Assembly (NCBI GenBank): GCA_029212925.1
Contig: JARGOB010000005.1
Location: forward strand, 31,663 to 95,662
Direction: 5' to 3'
From: Coxiellaceae bacterium
GTDB taxonomy: Bacteria; Pseudomonadota; Gammaproteobacteria; Coxiellales; Coxiellaceae
DNA: 64,000 nt
Under the pieces are notes generated by a model. It ran no database searches, was not told where the DNA came from, and saw nothing but the letters and a program-made list of their open reading frames with translations. Below are positions 52,115 through 60,711 of this stretch, piece by piece. How positions within the stretch are numbered: position 1 is the stretch's first letter; each line of letters begins with the position of its first letter. The position numbers and the translations under genes were made by a program.

Positions 52115-52120
52115 TATGAT
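52115..52120 (+). promoter_or_regulatory. -10-like box immediately upstream of dsbD
   Basis: TATGAT with 6 bases to the dsbD ATG. The same spacing occurs before the methyltransferase gene (39885). No good -35 hexamer is present. Confidence 0.4.
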
Positions 52121-52126
52121 ACTGCC

Positions 52127-53899
52127 ATGAGACGTTTTTTTTACATTCTACTGATATGCTTTTTACCGCTACTGGCTTGCGCGCATACCGAAGTTAAACC
52201 ATTACCAGCCGATAAAGCCTTTCAATTCAGCGCCACCGCAAAAGATAACCAAACCGCGGTAATGATGTTTACCATCGCGCCGGGTTATTACCTCTATCGC
52301 GACAAGTTTGCCTTCACCCCCGCCGAAGCAGGCACGGCGGTAATCGCCACACCGATGCTGCCGCCCGGCAAGAAAAAACATAACCCCACCATTGGTAACT
52401 ACATGGCACTCGAAGGCAATCTGCAATTTGCTTTGCCGGTGTTATCACACACCAAAAGCATGCTGGCGCTGAAAGTGCATTACCAAGGCTGCTCCAGTGA
52501 AGGCTTTTGTTACCCACCCATTACCAAAGTGATAAAAATCGATCTCGGCGGCAACTATGGCACCGTAGTAAAACCCATCGCCGTTGATATTCCGACAGCA
52601 CAACCCGAACATGTCTCAGATAGTACCGACCGCATCACACGTATTTTAGCCAACAGCAATATCGGCTGGGTGATTTTAGCGTTCTTTGGTTTTGGTGTAT
52701 TAATCTCATTAACACCGTGCATCTTGCCCATGATTCCGATTCTCTCCAGCATTATCATTGGCCAAAGCAAACACGGCCAACTCAGTCATGTACGCTCATT
52801 TATGTTATCGCTGTCGTATGTACTGGGCATGGCAATTACCTATGCAATTGCCGGCATGATTTTTGGTTACCTGGGCAGCAATATCCAAGCGGCATTGCAA
52901 ATTCCCTGGGTGATTATTGTGTTTGCCGTGGTGTTTGTATTGTTAGCCTTATCCATGTTTGGTTATTACGACATTCAAATTCCCGCGCGCTTACAAACCA
53001 AACTGCATCATTCCAGCGACAAACAACGCCGCGGTTCCTATATTGGCGTTGGCTTAATGGGTGCGATTTCCAGCCTGGTAATGTCACCGTGCGTTACGCC
53101 ACCACTGGTGGGTGCACTGGGATTTATTAGCCGTACCGGCAACGCCTTAACCGGTGGTGTTGCCTTATTTGCCTTAGGCATTGGCATGGGTGTGCCGTTA
53201 TTAGTGATTGGTGCGACCAGCGCTAAACTGATACCAAAATCTGGCCCGTGGATGAATGCGATTAAAAAAGTGCTCGGCGTTATGTTACTGGCCGTTGCCA
53301 TCACCTTACTATCACGCATCATTCCTGCCTGGTTGAACATGGTGTTATGGATGCTATTAACCTTCGGCTGTGCTTATGCACTCGGCGCGTTTAAAACTGC
53401 CGACGGTTTCGCGCAACGCCTTGGCAAAGCGCTTGGCGTCATACTGTTTATCTATGGCATTATTTTGTTAATCGGATTATACCAAGGCAACACCAACCCA
53501 CTGCAACCGATTTATCAAAACCAACCCGCGACAAAAAACAGCGATCGCTTTATTCGCGTAACTGGCATCGAGCAATTGGATGAACAACTGGCTAAGGCAA
53601 AATCGACTGGTAAACCAGTCATGCTCGACTTCTTTGCCGAGTGGTGCATTGCCTGCAAGCAAATGGAAACGTATACATTTGCCAATACACAAGTGCAACA
53701 AGCCTTACAACAATACACCCTGATTAAAGTTGATGTCACTGCTAATAATGCACAAACACAGCAACTGCAACAACGTTATGGCGTGATTGCCCCACCCACT
53801 ATTGTGTTTATTAACAGCAAGGGCCAAGTACAAACTGATAAAGGCATTGTTGGTGAAATTAATGCAAAAGATTTTCTCACGCACTTAACCAATTACTGA
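52127..53899 (+). CDS. dsbD: DsbD, thiol:disulfide interchange protein
   Basis: 590 residues. Signal peptide (FYILLICFLPLLACAHT), N-terminal alpha domain with the Cys pair in YQGCSSEGFCYPP, a central eight-helix beta domain with the Cys motifs SLTPCILPMIPIL and MSPCVTPPLVGALGF, and a C-terminal thioredoxin domain with FAEWCIACKQME. It carries electrons from cytoplasmic thioredoxin to periplasmic DsbC and similar proteins. No ribosome-binding site is seen. The last ~80 codons are repeated downstream as a remnant. Confidence 0.97.
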   Translation: MRRFFYILLICFLPLLACAHTEVKPLPADKAFQFSATAKDNQTAVMMFTIAPGYYLYRDKFAFTPAEAGTAVIATPMLPPGKKKHNPTIGNYMALEGNLQFALPVLSHTKSMLALKVHYQGCSSEGFCYPPITKVIKIDLGGNYGTVVKPIAVDIPTAQPEHVSDSTDRITRILANSNIGWVILAFFGFGVLISLTPCILPMIPILSSIIIGQSKHGQLSHVRSFMLSLSYVLGMAITYAIAGMIFGYLGSNIQAALQIPWVIIVFAVVFVLLALSMFGYYDIQIPARLQTKLHHSSDKQRRGSYIGVGLMGAISSLVMSPCVTPPLVGALGFISRTGNALTGGVALFALGIGMGVPLLVIGATSAKLIPKSGPWMNAIKKVLGVMLLAVAITLLSRIIPAWLNMVLWMLLTFGCAYALGAFKTADGFAQRLGKALGVILFIYGIILLIGLYQGNTNPLQPIYQNQPATKNSDRFIRVTGIEQLDEQLAKAKSTGKPVMLDFFAEWCIACKQMETYTFANTQVQQALQQYTLIKVDVTANNAQTQQLQQRYGVIAPPTIVFINSKGQVQTDKGIVGEINAKDFLTHLTNY

Positions 53900-53987
53900 G
53901 CAACGCTATAAAGGAAGACACTTCAAAAAGACGATCATCCTGATGGCTACCCGTTGGTACTTGGCATATTCCTAGTCTCAACATATC

Positions 53988-54389
53988 TTACATGCATAAT
54001 TTGAAAAAAAGACCCAGCGCAGTCGCAATCAATGCAATAAACGTTAACACCATACCGAATTGCCGATAGCGAATTGTAGGTTCTATTCTTGATTCGACAA
54101 ACACCAAGCTGTAAGCATGAACCAAACGGCCGATCACTAATAGAGCGGCAAATGCATGCAGCACCCAATGATGCGGTTGCATAAAAGCAAGGCAGATTAA
54201 AAGGATCACAATGAACGGTGTGTATTCGCAAAAGTTGGCATGAGCTCTGATGGCTAAGCTTAGTTGACGTTGATTGTTATCGTTAATGGATACTTTGTAT
54301 TTATAGCGTAGACGTATCACATTAAAGCTTAAAAACAATAAAATCACAGTTAATAATAAAAGGTAGGGGATCAATGGGTGTAGTGCCAT
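53988..54389 (-). CDS. MAPEG-family membrane protein
   Basis: 133 residues, four membrane helices. MAPEG marks: LRYKYKVSINDNNQRQLSLAIRAHANFCEYTPFIVILL, with the R-x-x-x-N-x-E pattern, and LLVIGRLVHAYSL. Members include glutathione-dependent enzymes of lipid or xenobiotic metabolism; this bacterial type is of unknown substrate. It lies between dsbD and the dsbD remnant, on the opposite strand. Confidence 0.9.
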   Translation of the reverse strand: MALHPLIPYLLLLTVILLFLSFNVIRLRYKYKVSINDNNQRQLSLAIRAHANFCEYTPFIVILLICLAFMQPHHWVLHAFAALLVIGRLVHAYSLVFVESRIEPTIRYRQFGMVLTFIALIATALGLFFKLCM

Positions 54390-54426
54390 GGCAGTATCCT
54401 AGCTGTTGTTAATAAGGTTTTTGATA

Positions 54427-54660
54427 GAAACTTACACGTTTGCTAATCCTCAAGTGTAACAAGCCTTACAAAAATACACACTGATCAAAGTGGATGTCAC
54501 CGCTAACAATGCACAAACACAACAACTGCAACAACGTTATGGTGTTATTGCTCCACCCACCATAGTGTTTATCAACAGCCAGGGTCAGGTGCAAGCCAAC
54601 AAAGGCCTTGTTGGTGAAATTAATGCAAAAGATTTTCTCACGCACTTAACCAATTACTGA
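54427..54660 (+). pseudogene. dsbD 3'-end remnant
   Basis: The 234 bases match 53666-53899 (end of dsbD). The last 51 bases of both copies up to the stop, and 6 more (GAGCAA) after it, are identical, while the 5' part has many changes, mostly at third codon positions. CAA has become TAA at 54453-54455, breaking the frame. There is no start codon or upstream dsbD sequence. Confidence 0.93.
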
Positions 54661-54698
54661 GCAATTCCATATGTGTTTATTGGATTTAACAAATCATG

Positions 54699-54704
54699 TA
54701 TAGT
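54699..54704 (+). promoter_or_regulatory. -10-like box upstream of the first prepilin gene
   Basis: TATAGT with 7 bases to the ATG at 54712. Similar short spacing as the methyltransferase, dsbD and thioesterase genes. Confidence 0.35.
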
Positions 54705-54711
54705 AACGCTT

Positions 54712-55221
54712 ATGATGTCACACGGATCTGACCAATATTTATCACGCCAAGCTGGCTTTACCGCCATTGAGTTAATTCTTGTTATTGTAGTTATAGGTAT
54801 ATTAGGCACCTTAGCCTTGCGACCATTGCTCTCCAGCCAAGACAGCATGAAAATCGACGCCGAAGCACAACGTTTGTTAACTGACGTTCGCTATGTACAA
54901 GCATTATCAATGTTTCGCAATCAGCGTTACCGACTCAATTTATCCAATTCAGGTTCCTATGCGATATTAACCCCAGCCGGTGGCGCGTTTAATTATTTTG
55001 CCGCGGGGGGTACCAGCGTCACTCTAGAATCCGGCACCACCTTATCCAAAAATGGCAGTAATTATTTAATCTTCGATGGCCGTGGCGCCCCTTATACCAG
55101 CAGCACCGCTAGCGGCAGCGGCAGCGCTCTTGGCAGCACTTATACCATCACATTGACCAATAGCTCAGGCAGTGAAACGATTAGCGTATCGGCAGAAACG
55201 GGCGAGGCACAAATGTCATGA
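54712..55221 (+). CDS. Type IV prepilin-like protein (MSHA-type minor pilin)
   Basis: 169 residues from ATG 54712 (second ATG at 54715 possible). Prepilin leader ending QAG, then FTAIELILVIVVIGILGTLAL with Glu at +5. After the helix there is a GspH/MshC-like body (KIDAEAQRLLTDVRYVQALSMFRNQRYRLNLS...YLIFDGRGAPYT). It starts a tight set of four pilin genes (ATGA overlaps). The MSHA assignment rests on the mshG-mshE-mshN genes that face it. Confidence 0.88.
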   Translation: MMSHGSDQYLSRQAGFTAIELILVIVVIGILGTLALRPLLSSQDSMKIDAEAQRLLTDVRYVQALSMFRNQRYRLNLSNSGSYAILTPAGGAFNYFAAGGTSVTLESGTTLSKNGSNYLIFDGRGAPYTSSTASGSGSALGSTYTITLTNSSGSETISVSAETGEAQMS

Positions 55222-55508
55222 GACTAAACCGACTACAACAAGCCCTATCTCTTGTCGAGCTGATCATTTTTATTGTGATTATTGGCATTGCAGCCACACT
55301 ACTAGGGCCACTGACTAAATCAATCAGCTCAGGCGCCGATGCTGGCAACCAATTGGTTGATTTACAAGCGGCCCGCGGCCAGATGGAACAAGACATAGGC
55401 ACGTATACCGCAAGCAGTAATAATCCACACAGCTTACAAACTATTTCTGTACCAATAGGCGGCGGCTCAAGTGCAACACTAACCACCATGGTGCCTAACC
55501 CGCTATGA
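55218..55508 (+). CDS. Prepilin-like protein 2 with Ala before the cleavage site
   Basis: 96 residues, overlapping the previous gene by ATGA. Leader MRLNRLQQA then LSLVELIIFIVIIGIAATLLG, with Glu at +5. The residue before the presumed cleavage site is Ala, not Gly. The short body is GADAGNQLVDLQAARGQMEQDIGTYTASS. MshD/MshB-like minor pilin. Confidence 0.82.
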   Translation: MRLNRLQQALSLVELIIFIVIIGIAATLLGPLTKSISSGADAGNQLVDLQAARGQMEQDIGTYTASSNNPHSLQTISVPIGGGSSATLTTMVPNPL

Positions 55509-55990
55509 TAAAATACCTAGCTAAAAAAATGCGCGCGGTAACCCTAATAGAGCTCATTATTGTTATTGTGTTGATTGGTATTGTGGCAGGCATTCTGGGT
55601 ACTATTTTACGACAAATTTCCTCGACTTATCTGGTGCAAAAACAAGTAACCGAAGCGGGCTGGCAAGCGCGCTTAGCTTTGTTCCGCATGGAACGAGAAC
55701 TCACTGAAGCAACCAGCCTAACCGGATCAACCAGCTCAACCGTGCTAAGTTTTGTTTCACCACAAGACAATACGACCGTTAACTATTCACGCACTGGAAC
55801 AGTTCTTTATCGCGGCAACTACCCTATCGTGCGCAACGTCAGTGCCTTCACAGTCGGTGGGCTAAACAAATCTTTTGTTGCAACCAGCACTGTCAGTGAA
55901 ATGCATTGCGTCACTCTGGCACTAACGATTACTTACGAACAAAACACCATCCCACTGAGCACCACGGTTTGCCCTAGGAATTTAGCATGA
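55505..55990 (+). CDS. Prepilin-like protein 3 (MshO/GspJ-like)
   Basis: 161 residues, overlapping the previous gene. Leader MIKYLAKKMRA then VTLIELIIVIVLIGIVAGILG; again Ala at -1 and Glu at +5. The body has QARLALFRMERELTEATSL, typical of the GspJ/MshO/PilW group, and one Cys pair (MHCVTLA, TTVCPRN). Confidence 0.86.
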   Translation: MIKYLAKKMRAVTLIELIIVIVLIGIVAGILGTILRQISSTYLVQKQVTEAGWQARLALFRMERELTEATSLTGSTSSTVLSFVSPQDNTTVNYSRTGTVLYRGNYPIVRNVSAFTVGGLNKSFVATSTVSEMHCVTLALTITYEQNTIPLSTTVCPRNLA

Positions 55991-57684
55991 AAGCAATAAA
56001 GCGCCAACGCGGATTTTTATTAGTAGCAGTCATCGCTTTGATTGTTATTGTTGGTTTTTATGGCGTGGTCTTTACCCATATCTTAAGCAGTGGCGCCGAT
56101 GCCAATGCAGGTTATGTACAAGCTATGCAGTCTTATTATGTGGCAGAAGCCGGCTTAAACAGAGGAATATTTGGCGTCAACAGCCCTAAAGTGGAAGAAA
56201 CCATCACCTCATTTGATGCGCGAACGGGCTGCACAACCATTGGCAACACCGATTTTGGTGCAGGTCAATATAATATTGACACCGCCACACCTAACACGAG
56301 CTTTACCACACTTAGCACTGGCATTAGTGCCAGCGACACCAGCATCACAGTGGCTGCAATCAGTGGTTTTTCAGCTGAGGGCATGCTGTATATTGGTAAT
56401 GAAAAAGTCACTTATACCGGCATTGGCACTTGCAGTGGCTCACCTTGCATAACTGGCTTAACCCGCGGCACTGAAAACACATTAGCGCAATCTCATGATA
56501 GTGGCACCTATATCAGTGAACTCGCCTGTCGTCTCACAGCCAATGGCGGCGTGCCTTCCATTGCCAGCGCCAATGGCAGCACCACACTCAACGCGCAAAC
56601 CAATATGGAAACCGCATTTGCTGTTGGGCTCGGCACTGGTAACACCCTCACCATGCTACGTTGGAACTTACCCACTTCAAATACATGGACCAATGTTGGT
56701 ATTTCGCCCATATCTAACAATCTAAATTTAAATGCGGTCAGTGCTGCCGGACCCAATTATGCCTGGGCGGTGGGTGATGATAAAAGCAATAAATTCGCAC
56801 TGTATTCATGGAATGCAGGCACGCAAGCTTGGCAGCTCGATGCTAGCCCCTCCACTTCTAACAATAAATACATCAAAGACCTCGATGGTGTGTCGGCGGT
56901 TTCAGCCAAAGAAGCCTGGGCAGTAGGACAACGCAGCGGCAAAGTGAGCGGCAAACGCCGCTATAATGTTTTACGTTACAGCGGTGGCAGCTGGTGCAAG
57001 CTTGAACCCAGCAGCAGCTGTGGCGGCAAAACCATTCCAGCCGATGAGGGCAATAATAATAATCTCGAGGACTTGCGTGCAGTGAGTGTGATTGATACCA
57101 GTGGCGATGGTTTGGGCAATATAGGTTTTGCCGTTGGCGATAAAGGATTTATTTTAAAATATGACGGCACTAATTGGACTAAAGTTACCAGCTCCACCTC
57201 CGATGACTTATTTGGCGTCCAGGTGATCTCCGCTAACGAAGCCTGGGCGGTGGGTGACGACGGCACTGTTTTACGTTGGAATGGCAGCAGCTGGTCAACG
57301 CTCAGCGGCACTGGCATAGCCAGTAATGATATTTTAGAAGCAGTGGCTGCTGTCGATACCAATGGCGATGGTTATGCTAATGCCGGTTGGGTTGTTGGTC
57401 GCAGAGGTAACAGCGCACGCTCTTTTCGTTTTACACAATCCTCTCCTGGCACACTCAGCTGGACAGCTCATCAACCCAGCGGCCAAGCTGATGAAAGTCT
57501 GTACTCTGTATCCATGGTGCGCACGGGTGATGTGTGGGCTGGGGGCCGGAATGGCAATATCATGCATTGGGATGGCAGCAGTTGGACACGTGTCGCAAGG
57601 CCTCACACTAAACATATCAAAGGCATTGCTGTAATCGGCCCAACCAATACAAAAGCCTCCATATTCCGCGAAACGTTCAATTGA
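55987..57684 (+). CDS. Minor pilin with a C-terminal beta-propeller (tip adhesin candidate)
   Basis: 565 residues. Leader ending RQRG, then FLLVAVIALIVIVGFYGVVFT with Ala in place of Glu at +5, as in PilX, MshP and GspK. Residues ~50-200 are a Ser/Thr-rich body. From ~200 there are seven repeats with the pattern x-AWAVG-x-x-x-x-x-L-x-W-x-G-x-W: AFAVGLGTG, YAWAVGDD, EAWAVGQR, GFAVGDKG, EAWAVGDDG, GWVVGRRG, DVWAGGRNG. Two loops DTSGDGLGN (~369) and DTNGDGYAN (~456) look like calcium-binding Dx[ST/N]GDGxxN loops. Its position, last in the pilin set, fits a tip protein. Confidence 0.86.
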   Translation: MKAIKRQRGFLLVAVIALIVIVGFYGVVFTHILSSGADANAGYVQAMQSYYVAEAGLNRGIFGVNSPKVEETITSFDARTGCTTIGNTDFGAGQYNIDTATPNTSFTTLSTGISASDTSITVAAISGFSAEGMLYIGNEKVTYTGIGTCSGSPCITGLTRGTENTLAQSHDSGTYISELACRLTANGGVPSIASANGSTTLNAQTNMETAFAVGLGTGNTLTMLRWNLPTSNTWTNVGISPISNNLNLNAVSAAGPNYAWAVGDDKSNKFALYSWNAGTQAWQLDASPSTSNNKYIKDLDGVSAVSAKEAWAVGQRSGKVSGKRRYNVLRYSGGSWCKLEPSSSCGGKTIPADEGNNNNLEDLRAVSVIDTSGDGLGNIGFAVGDKGFILKYDGTNWTKVTSSTSDDLFGVQVISANEAWAVGDDGTVLRWNGSSWSTLSGTGIASNDILEAVAAVDTNGDGYANAGWVVGRRGNSARSFRFTQSSPGTLSWTAHQPSGQADESLYSVSMVRTGDVWAGGRNGNIMHWDGSSWTRVARPHTKHIKGIAVIGPTNTKASIFRETFN

Positions 57685-57699
57685 TCTTGCGAGGTACGT

Positions 57700-57762
57700 C
57701 ATTGCGAGGGGTTTACGACGAAGCAATCTGGATCGCCACGTCGCTTCGCTCCTCGTGATGAC
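57700..57762. repeat. CATTGCGA-type palindromic repeat, copy 4
   Basis: CATTGCGAGGGGTTTACGAC, GAAGCAATCTGG, CGTCGCTTCGCTCCTCGTGATGAC; follows the last pilin gene. Confidence 0.8.
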
Positions 57763-57877
57763 GGCGATTGTCAACCAAAAAGCAAAATACCTACCCATAC
57801 GCAAAATATGCATAGCTAATTTTAAGCACAATTTGTAGGATAGCGGTATCTAAAGTCACATGTTGTGGGAGACATTT

Positions 57878-58726
57878 ATGAGACCTCTATCAAGTAGTAC
57901 ACCAGCAACCATACCAACTGAACAACTGGCAGCAATTGATGAAATCACCAAAGCTTGGCCCAATAAGTGGCATCGCAAGGCACTGAATAGCCAACAACGT
58001 GTTAATAATTTTTTATCGATCAAACCAGAACACCATGAATGGCTGAGCAAATTAACAACCATTCAGTTCGCTTTTGTCCTTGGACCCTGTCATTCGAATA
58101 TCAATGCCATATTAGACTTATACCACAGCCCAATAACGGACAAACTCAGAGCGGAACATAGTGTTTCCGACGCCCTATTGCACATTGACTTATACTTAAC
58201 CTTGGATGATTATTTCCCTGATGAACATCCGGAGATAGATGACCGAATTGGCAAACACAAAGATGAGCTTTATACGCATCGGCACTATGACTCACTGCAT
58301 ACCGTATTAGAGCATGTTAGGCGGCTAAAACAGATACGGCATTTTGCTCAGCGTGTAACTGACAACAATGTCGGTAGCAAAGGCGCATTTTACTTTAAGG
58401 CACCTGCCGGCCTCTCAGCTTTAGCCCCCGCCTTGGCAAAAAAGTTGGCAGCATTAGGAAAGAAGCCATCATTTGATAGTATGAGCAGTGAAGCATTCAG
58501 TATACAATTAACCGAGATTGAGCAACTTGTGTATCAAACTGCCAAGCATCAACTCTCTACTACTCCAGGATTGTTTGCAGGCTACCGCGTTCCTGGCACA
58601 GGTCGCGATCCGGGTGTTGACCAGCTTTATAGAGACATCCAAGCTGAATACAAACATTGGTATGGTGATGAAGCAACAACACCAGCAGCCGAAGAAGCAA
58701 AAATGGCGTCACCCAGCCCACAGTAA
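57878..58726 (+). CDS. Orphan protein inside the MSHA locus (1 of 3)
   Basis: 282 residues from ATG 57878 (GGGAG ahead; ATG six codons upstream rejected). Not recognised. Helical throughout, with EHHEWLSKLTTIQFAFVLGPCHS near the N-terminus, a His-rich middle (DELYTHRHYDSLHTVLEHVRRL) and a proline-rich tail (MASPSPQ end). No signal peptide or membrane helix. A WL-x-L-x-x-x-QF unit recurs in the third gene of this set, so they may be related. Confidence 0.75.
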   Translation: MRPLSSSTPATIPTEQLAAIDEITKAWPNKWHRKALNSQQRVNNFLSIKPEHHEWLSKLTTIQFAFVLGPCHSNINAILDLYHSPITDKLRAEHSVSDALLHIDLYLTLDDYFPDEHPEIDDRIGKHKDELYTHRHYDSLHTVLEHVRRLKQIRHFAQRVTDNNVGSKGAFYFKAPAGLSALAPALAKKLAALGKKPSFDSMSSEAFSIQLTEIEQLVYQTAKHQLSTTPGLFAGYRVPGTGRDPGVDQLYRDIQAEYKHWYGDEATTPAAEEAKMASPSPQ

Positions 58727-58870
58727 AATAATTTCGCAATCTTCATCCAGCGTGATATAGTAAAAATGGGAGCAATGGGAGGCAGCCTAACTTTTCTCTT
58801 CGATATAATTTTATTAGCATATAAGTATGGCACTGCCTGAATCTAATCGATACGATTGTAAGGAGGCCCT

Positions 58871-59257
58871 ATGTCACGCGACGCAATAAACGAGCGAAAA
58901 AATCACAGCCGTTTGCTAAATAAAGTACTCCAGTTACTCGCTACTGCAGAAGAAATACATGATAGCTATTATTATCGACGGCCACCCGAAGGCATATGCA
59001 AAATCCTAGCCGAATCCGCCAAACATCCTTTACCAGACACTTACCCCACCACCTGTGACGACACAGCAGAGCTTGATGCAGAAATTCAAATCGTAGCGGA
59101 TCATTTATGTAAAACCGCCGCTGACCGTATAAAAGAGTCGGAAACTGTTTGGTTTCGCGATCCAAAAACTCATGCATTTTATATCGCAGTCACAAAAGAA
59201 ATTTTAATCGAAGATGAAGCTGAAAGCTCATCTGAAAGCAGGACCATGCGGCCATAG
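58871..59257 (+). CDS. Orphan protein inside the MSHA locus (2 of 3)
   Basis: 128 residues with a very strong AAGGAGG site. Not recognised. Helical, with HSRLLNKVLQLLATAEEIHDSYYYRRPPEGICKIL and an acidic end (EDEAESSSESRTMRP). No signal peptide. It precedes the next gene by 9 bases and is probably cotranscribed with it. Confidence 0.7.
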   Translation: MSRDAINERKNHSRLLNKVLQLLATAEEIHDSYYYRRPPEGICKILAESAKHPLPDTYPTTCDDTAELDAEIQIVADHLCKTAADRIKESETVWFRDPKTHAFYIAVTKEILIEDEAESSSESRTMRP

Positions 59258-59266
59258 GAACCACCA

Positions 59267-60700
59267 ATGCCAAACAAAATTCCACAACTAAAAGCAACCG
59301 TTGATGACTGGGGATCAGCTTCATTAAAACATCGCTACAATCGCGCTCTCTGTTTAGAAGTGCTGACATTCATAGATGAAAAACATTTATGCGATACCAA
59401 TTCCGCATCAGAAATACAATCTGTCGCCTCTCGACTATGCTCAATCAGCGATGGACAGCGCGCCCTTACCACACAACTGAACTCGGCGCACATTAAGGCT
59501 TTACTCACTTTAAATCCGGGACAATTCAATCAAGTTGTAACAGATAACCTTCGCGATACGAAAAGCTTTTGCATTATATTAATAGAACAAAACCGAATAT
59601 ATGGCAGCATCAACTGGGGTAATGCTTGCCGGTTAAATCAGGCGATCGCCTCAGAGCTTTTTTACGGTTACAACGATGACGAACTTGAAACGCATTTACA
59701 ATGGCTTGTTACCTTAAACCCGGAGCAATTACTTTCTATTAGCGACAAAGACCATATTCAACTAGACGAAGCATTAACACTCAACAAACACCGCGCTTGG
59801 CAACAGGCCGTGCTAATTGGGCCAAGCTGTTTTGCCAAAGCACTGAAAACAGCATCACCACATGAACGAGAAATTATATTCAGCAATCATTATGCTTTAT
59901 CAACAGATGAACGCAGTCAACTAGGCGCATTACCAGCCAGCCTGGTAAAGGAATTGCTACTACTGCCAGAAGCGCAATATAAAAGACTACTTGAGTTTGA
60001 CATAGAGAGCTTACAAGACATTGCAAAACAGTTGAATGATACACACGTACACTGTGATGAAGCAAAAGCCGATGACGAAAAAAACGGCTGGTGGCTAGTC
60101 GCCCAATTTGGCTACAAGGAAACGATGCAACGCATCAAAAAAGCCGATCAGTTAAATAAGATAAAAAAAATCATTGCGGATGCGCGCACACTAAAAGGAC
60201 GTGGCGCATTTGGCTTGATGGATGCTACCGGACCAAAGGCTGTCATTGAAAAATTTGGTGAACTCGCACTGCCTGTCCATTACCCACTTGATGCACCAAT
60301 ATCTATTGGTGATGACATGGCACATCCACTTACAGCGCTAGACGCAATGATTGAAGATACAAAAAATGAAATTGCCGCTATTGCCAATATGCGTTTAGTC
60401 GCGATTCGATTATCGCACAAAGATAAAGATGACAAACCTACTGCGCAACAAACTGAATCGACAACAGGCGCCTCTATGCTGGGCCTATTTGCCGTACCAT
60501 TTAAAGCCATTAAGGGCGTTATTGATTACAGTACATCACGACATCCAGAAGTTGAGGCATGGTATGAAACAGCCTGTGAATTTTTTCCTAACCAAATTAA
60601 AAAGCCACCTTCTTCCTGCTCTTCACCTTCATCCGTTAGTTCTGCTGACGACACTGCAGCATTACCCGCTGATTTTGATGGCCCTCGGCTTGGCACGTAA
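59267..60700 (+). CDS. Orphan repeat-containing protein inside the MSHA locus (3 of 3)
   Basis: 477 residues, not recognised. Helical repeats: IKALLTLNPGQFNQVVTDNL, LQWLVTLNPEQLLSISDK and VKELLLLPEAQYKRLLEFDI share the pattern LL-x-LNP-x-Q. One mildly hydrophobic stretch (SMLGLFAVPFKAIKGVIDY) lies near residues 405-425. The tail is Ser/Pro-rich (KKPPSSCSSPSSVSSADD). No signal peptide. Composition resembles the other orphan effectors of this window. It converges with mshG. Confidence 0.75.
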   Translation: MPNKIPQLKATVDDWGSASLKHRYNRALCLEVLTFIDEKHLCDTNSASEIQSVASRLCSISDGQRALTTQLNSAHIKALLTLNPGQFNQVVTDNLRDTKSFCIILIEQNRIYGSINWGNACRLNQAIASELFYGYNDDELETHLQWLVTLNPEQLLSISDKDHIQLDEALTLNKHRAWQQAVLIGPSCFAKALKTASPHEREIIFSNHYALSTDERSQLGALPASLVKELLLLPEAQYKRLLEFDIESLQDIAKQLNDTHVHCDEAKADDEKNGWWLVAQFGYKETMQRIKKADQLNKIKKIIADARTLKGRGAFGLMDATGPKAVIEKFGELALPVHYPLDAPISIGDDMAHPLTALDAMIEDTKNEIAAIANMRLVAIRLSHKDKDDKPTAQQTESTTGASMLGLFAVPFKAIKGVIDYSTSRHPEVEAWYETACEFFPNQIKKPPSSCSSPSSVSSADDTAALPADFDGPRLGT

Positions 60701-60711
60701 AATTAAATGGG

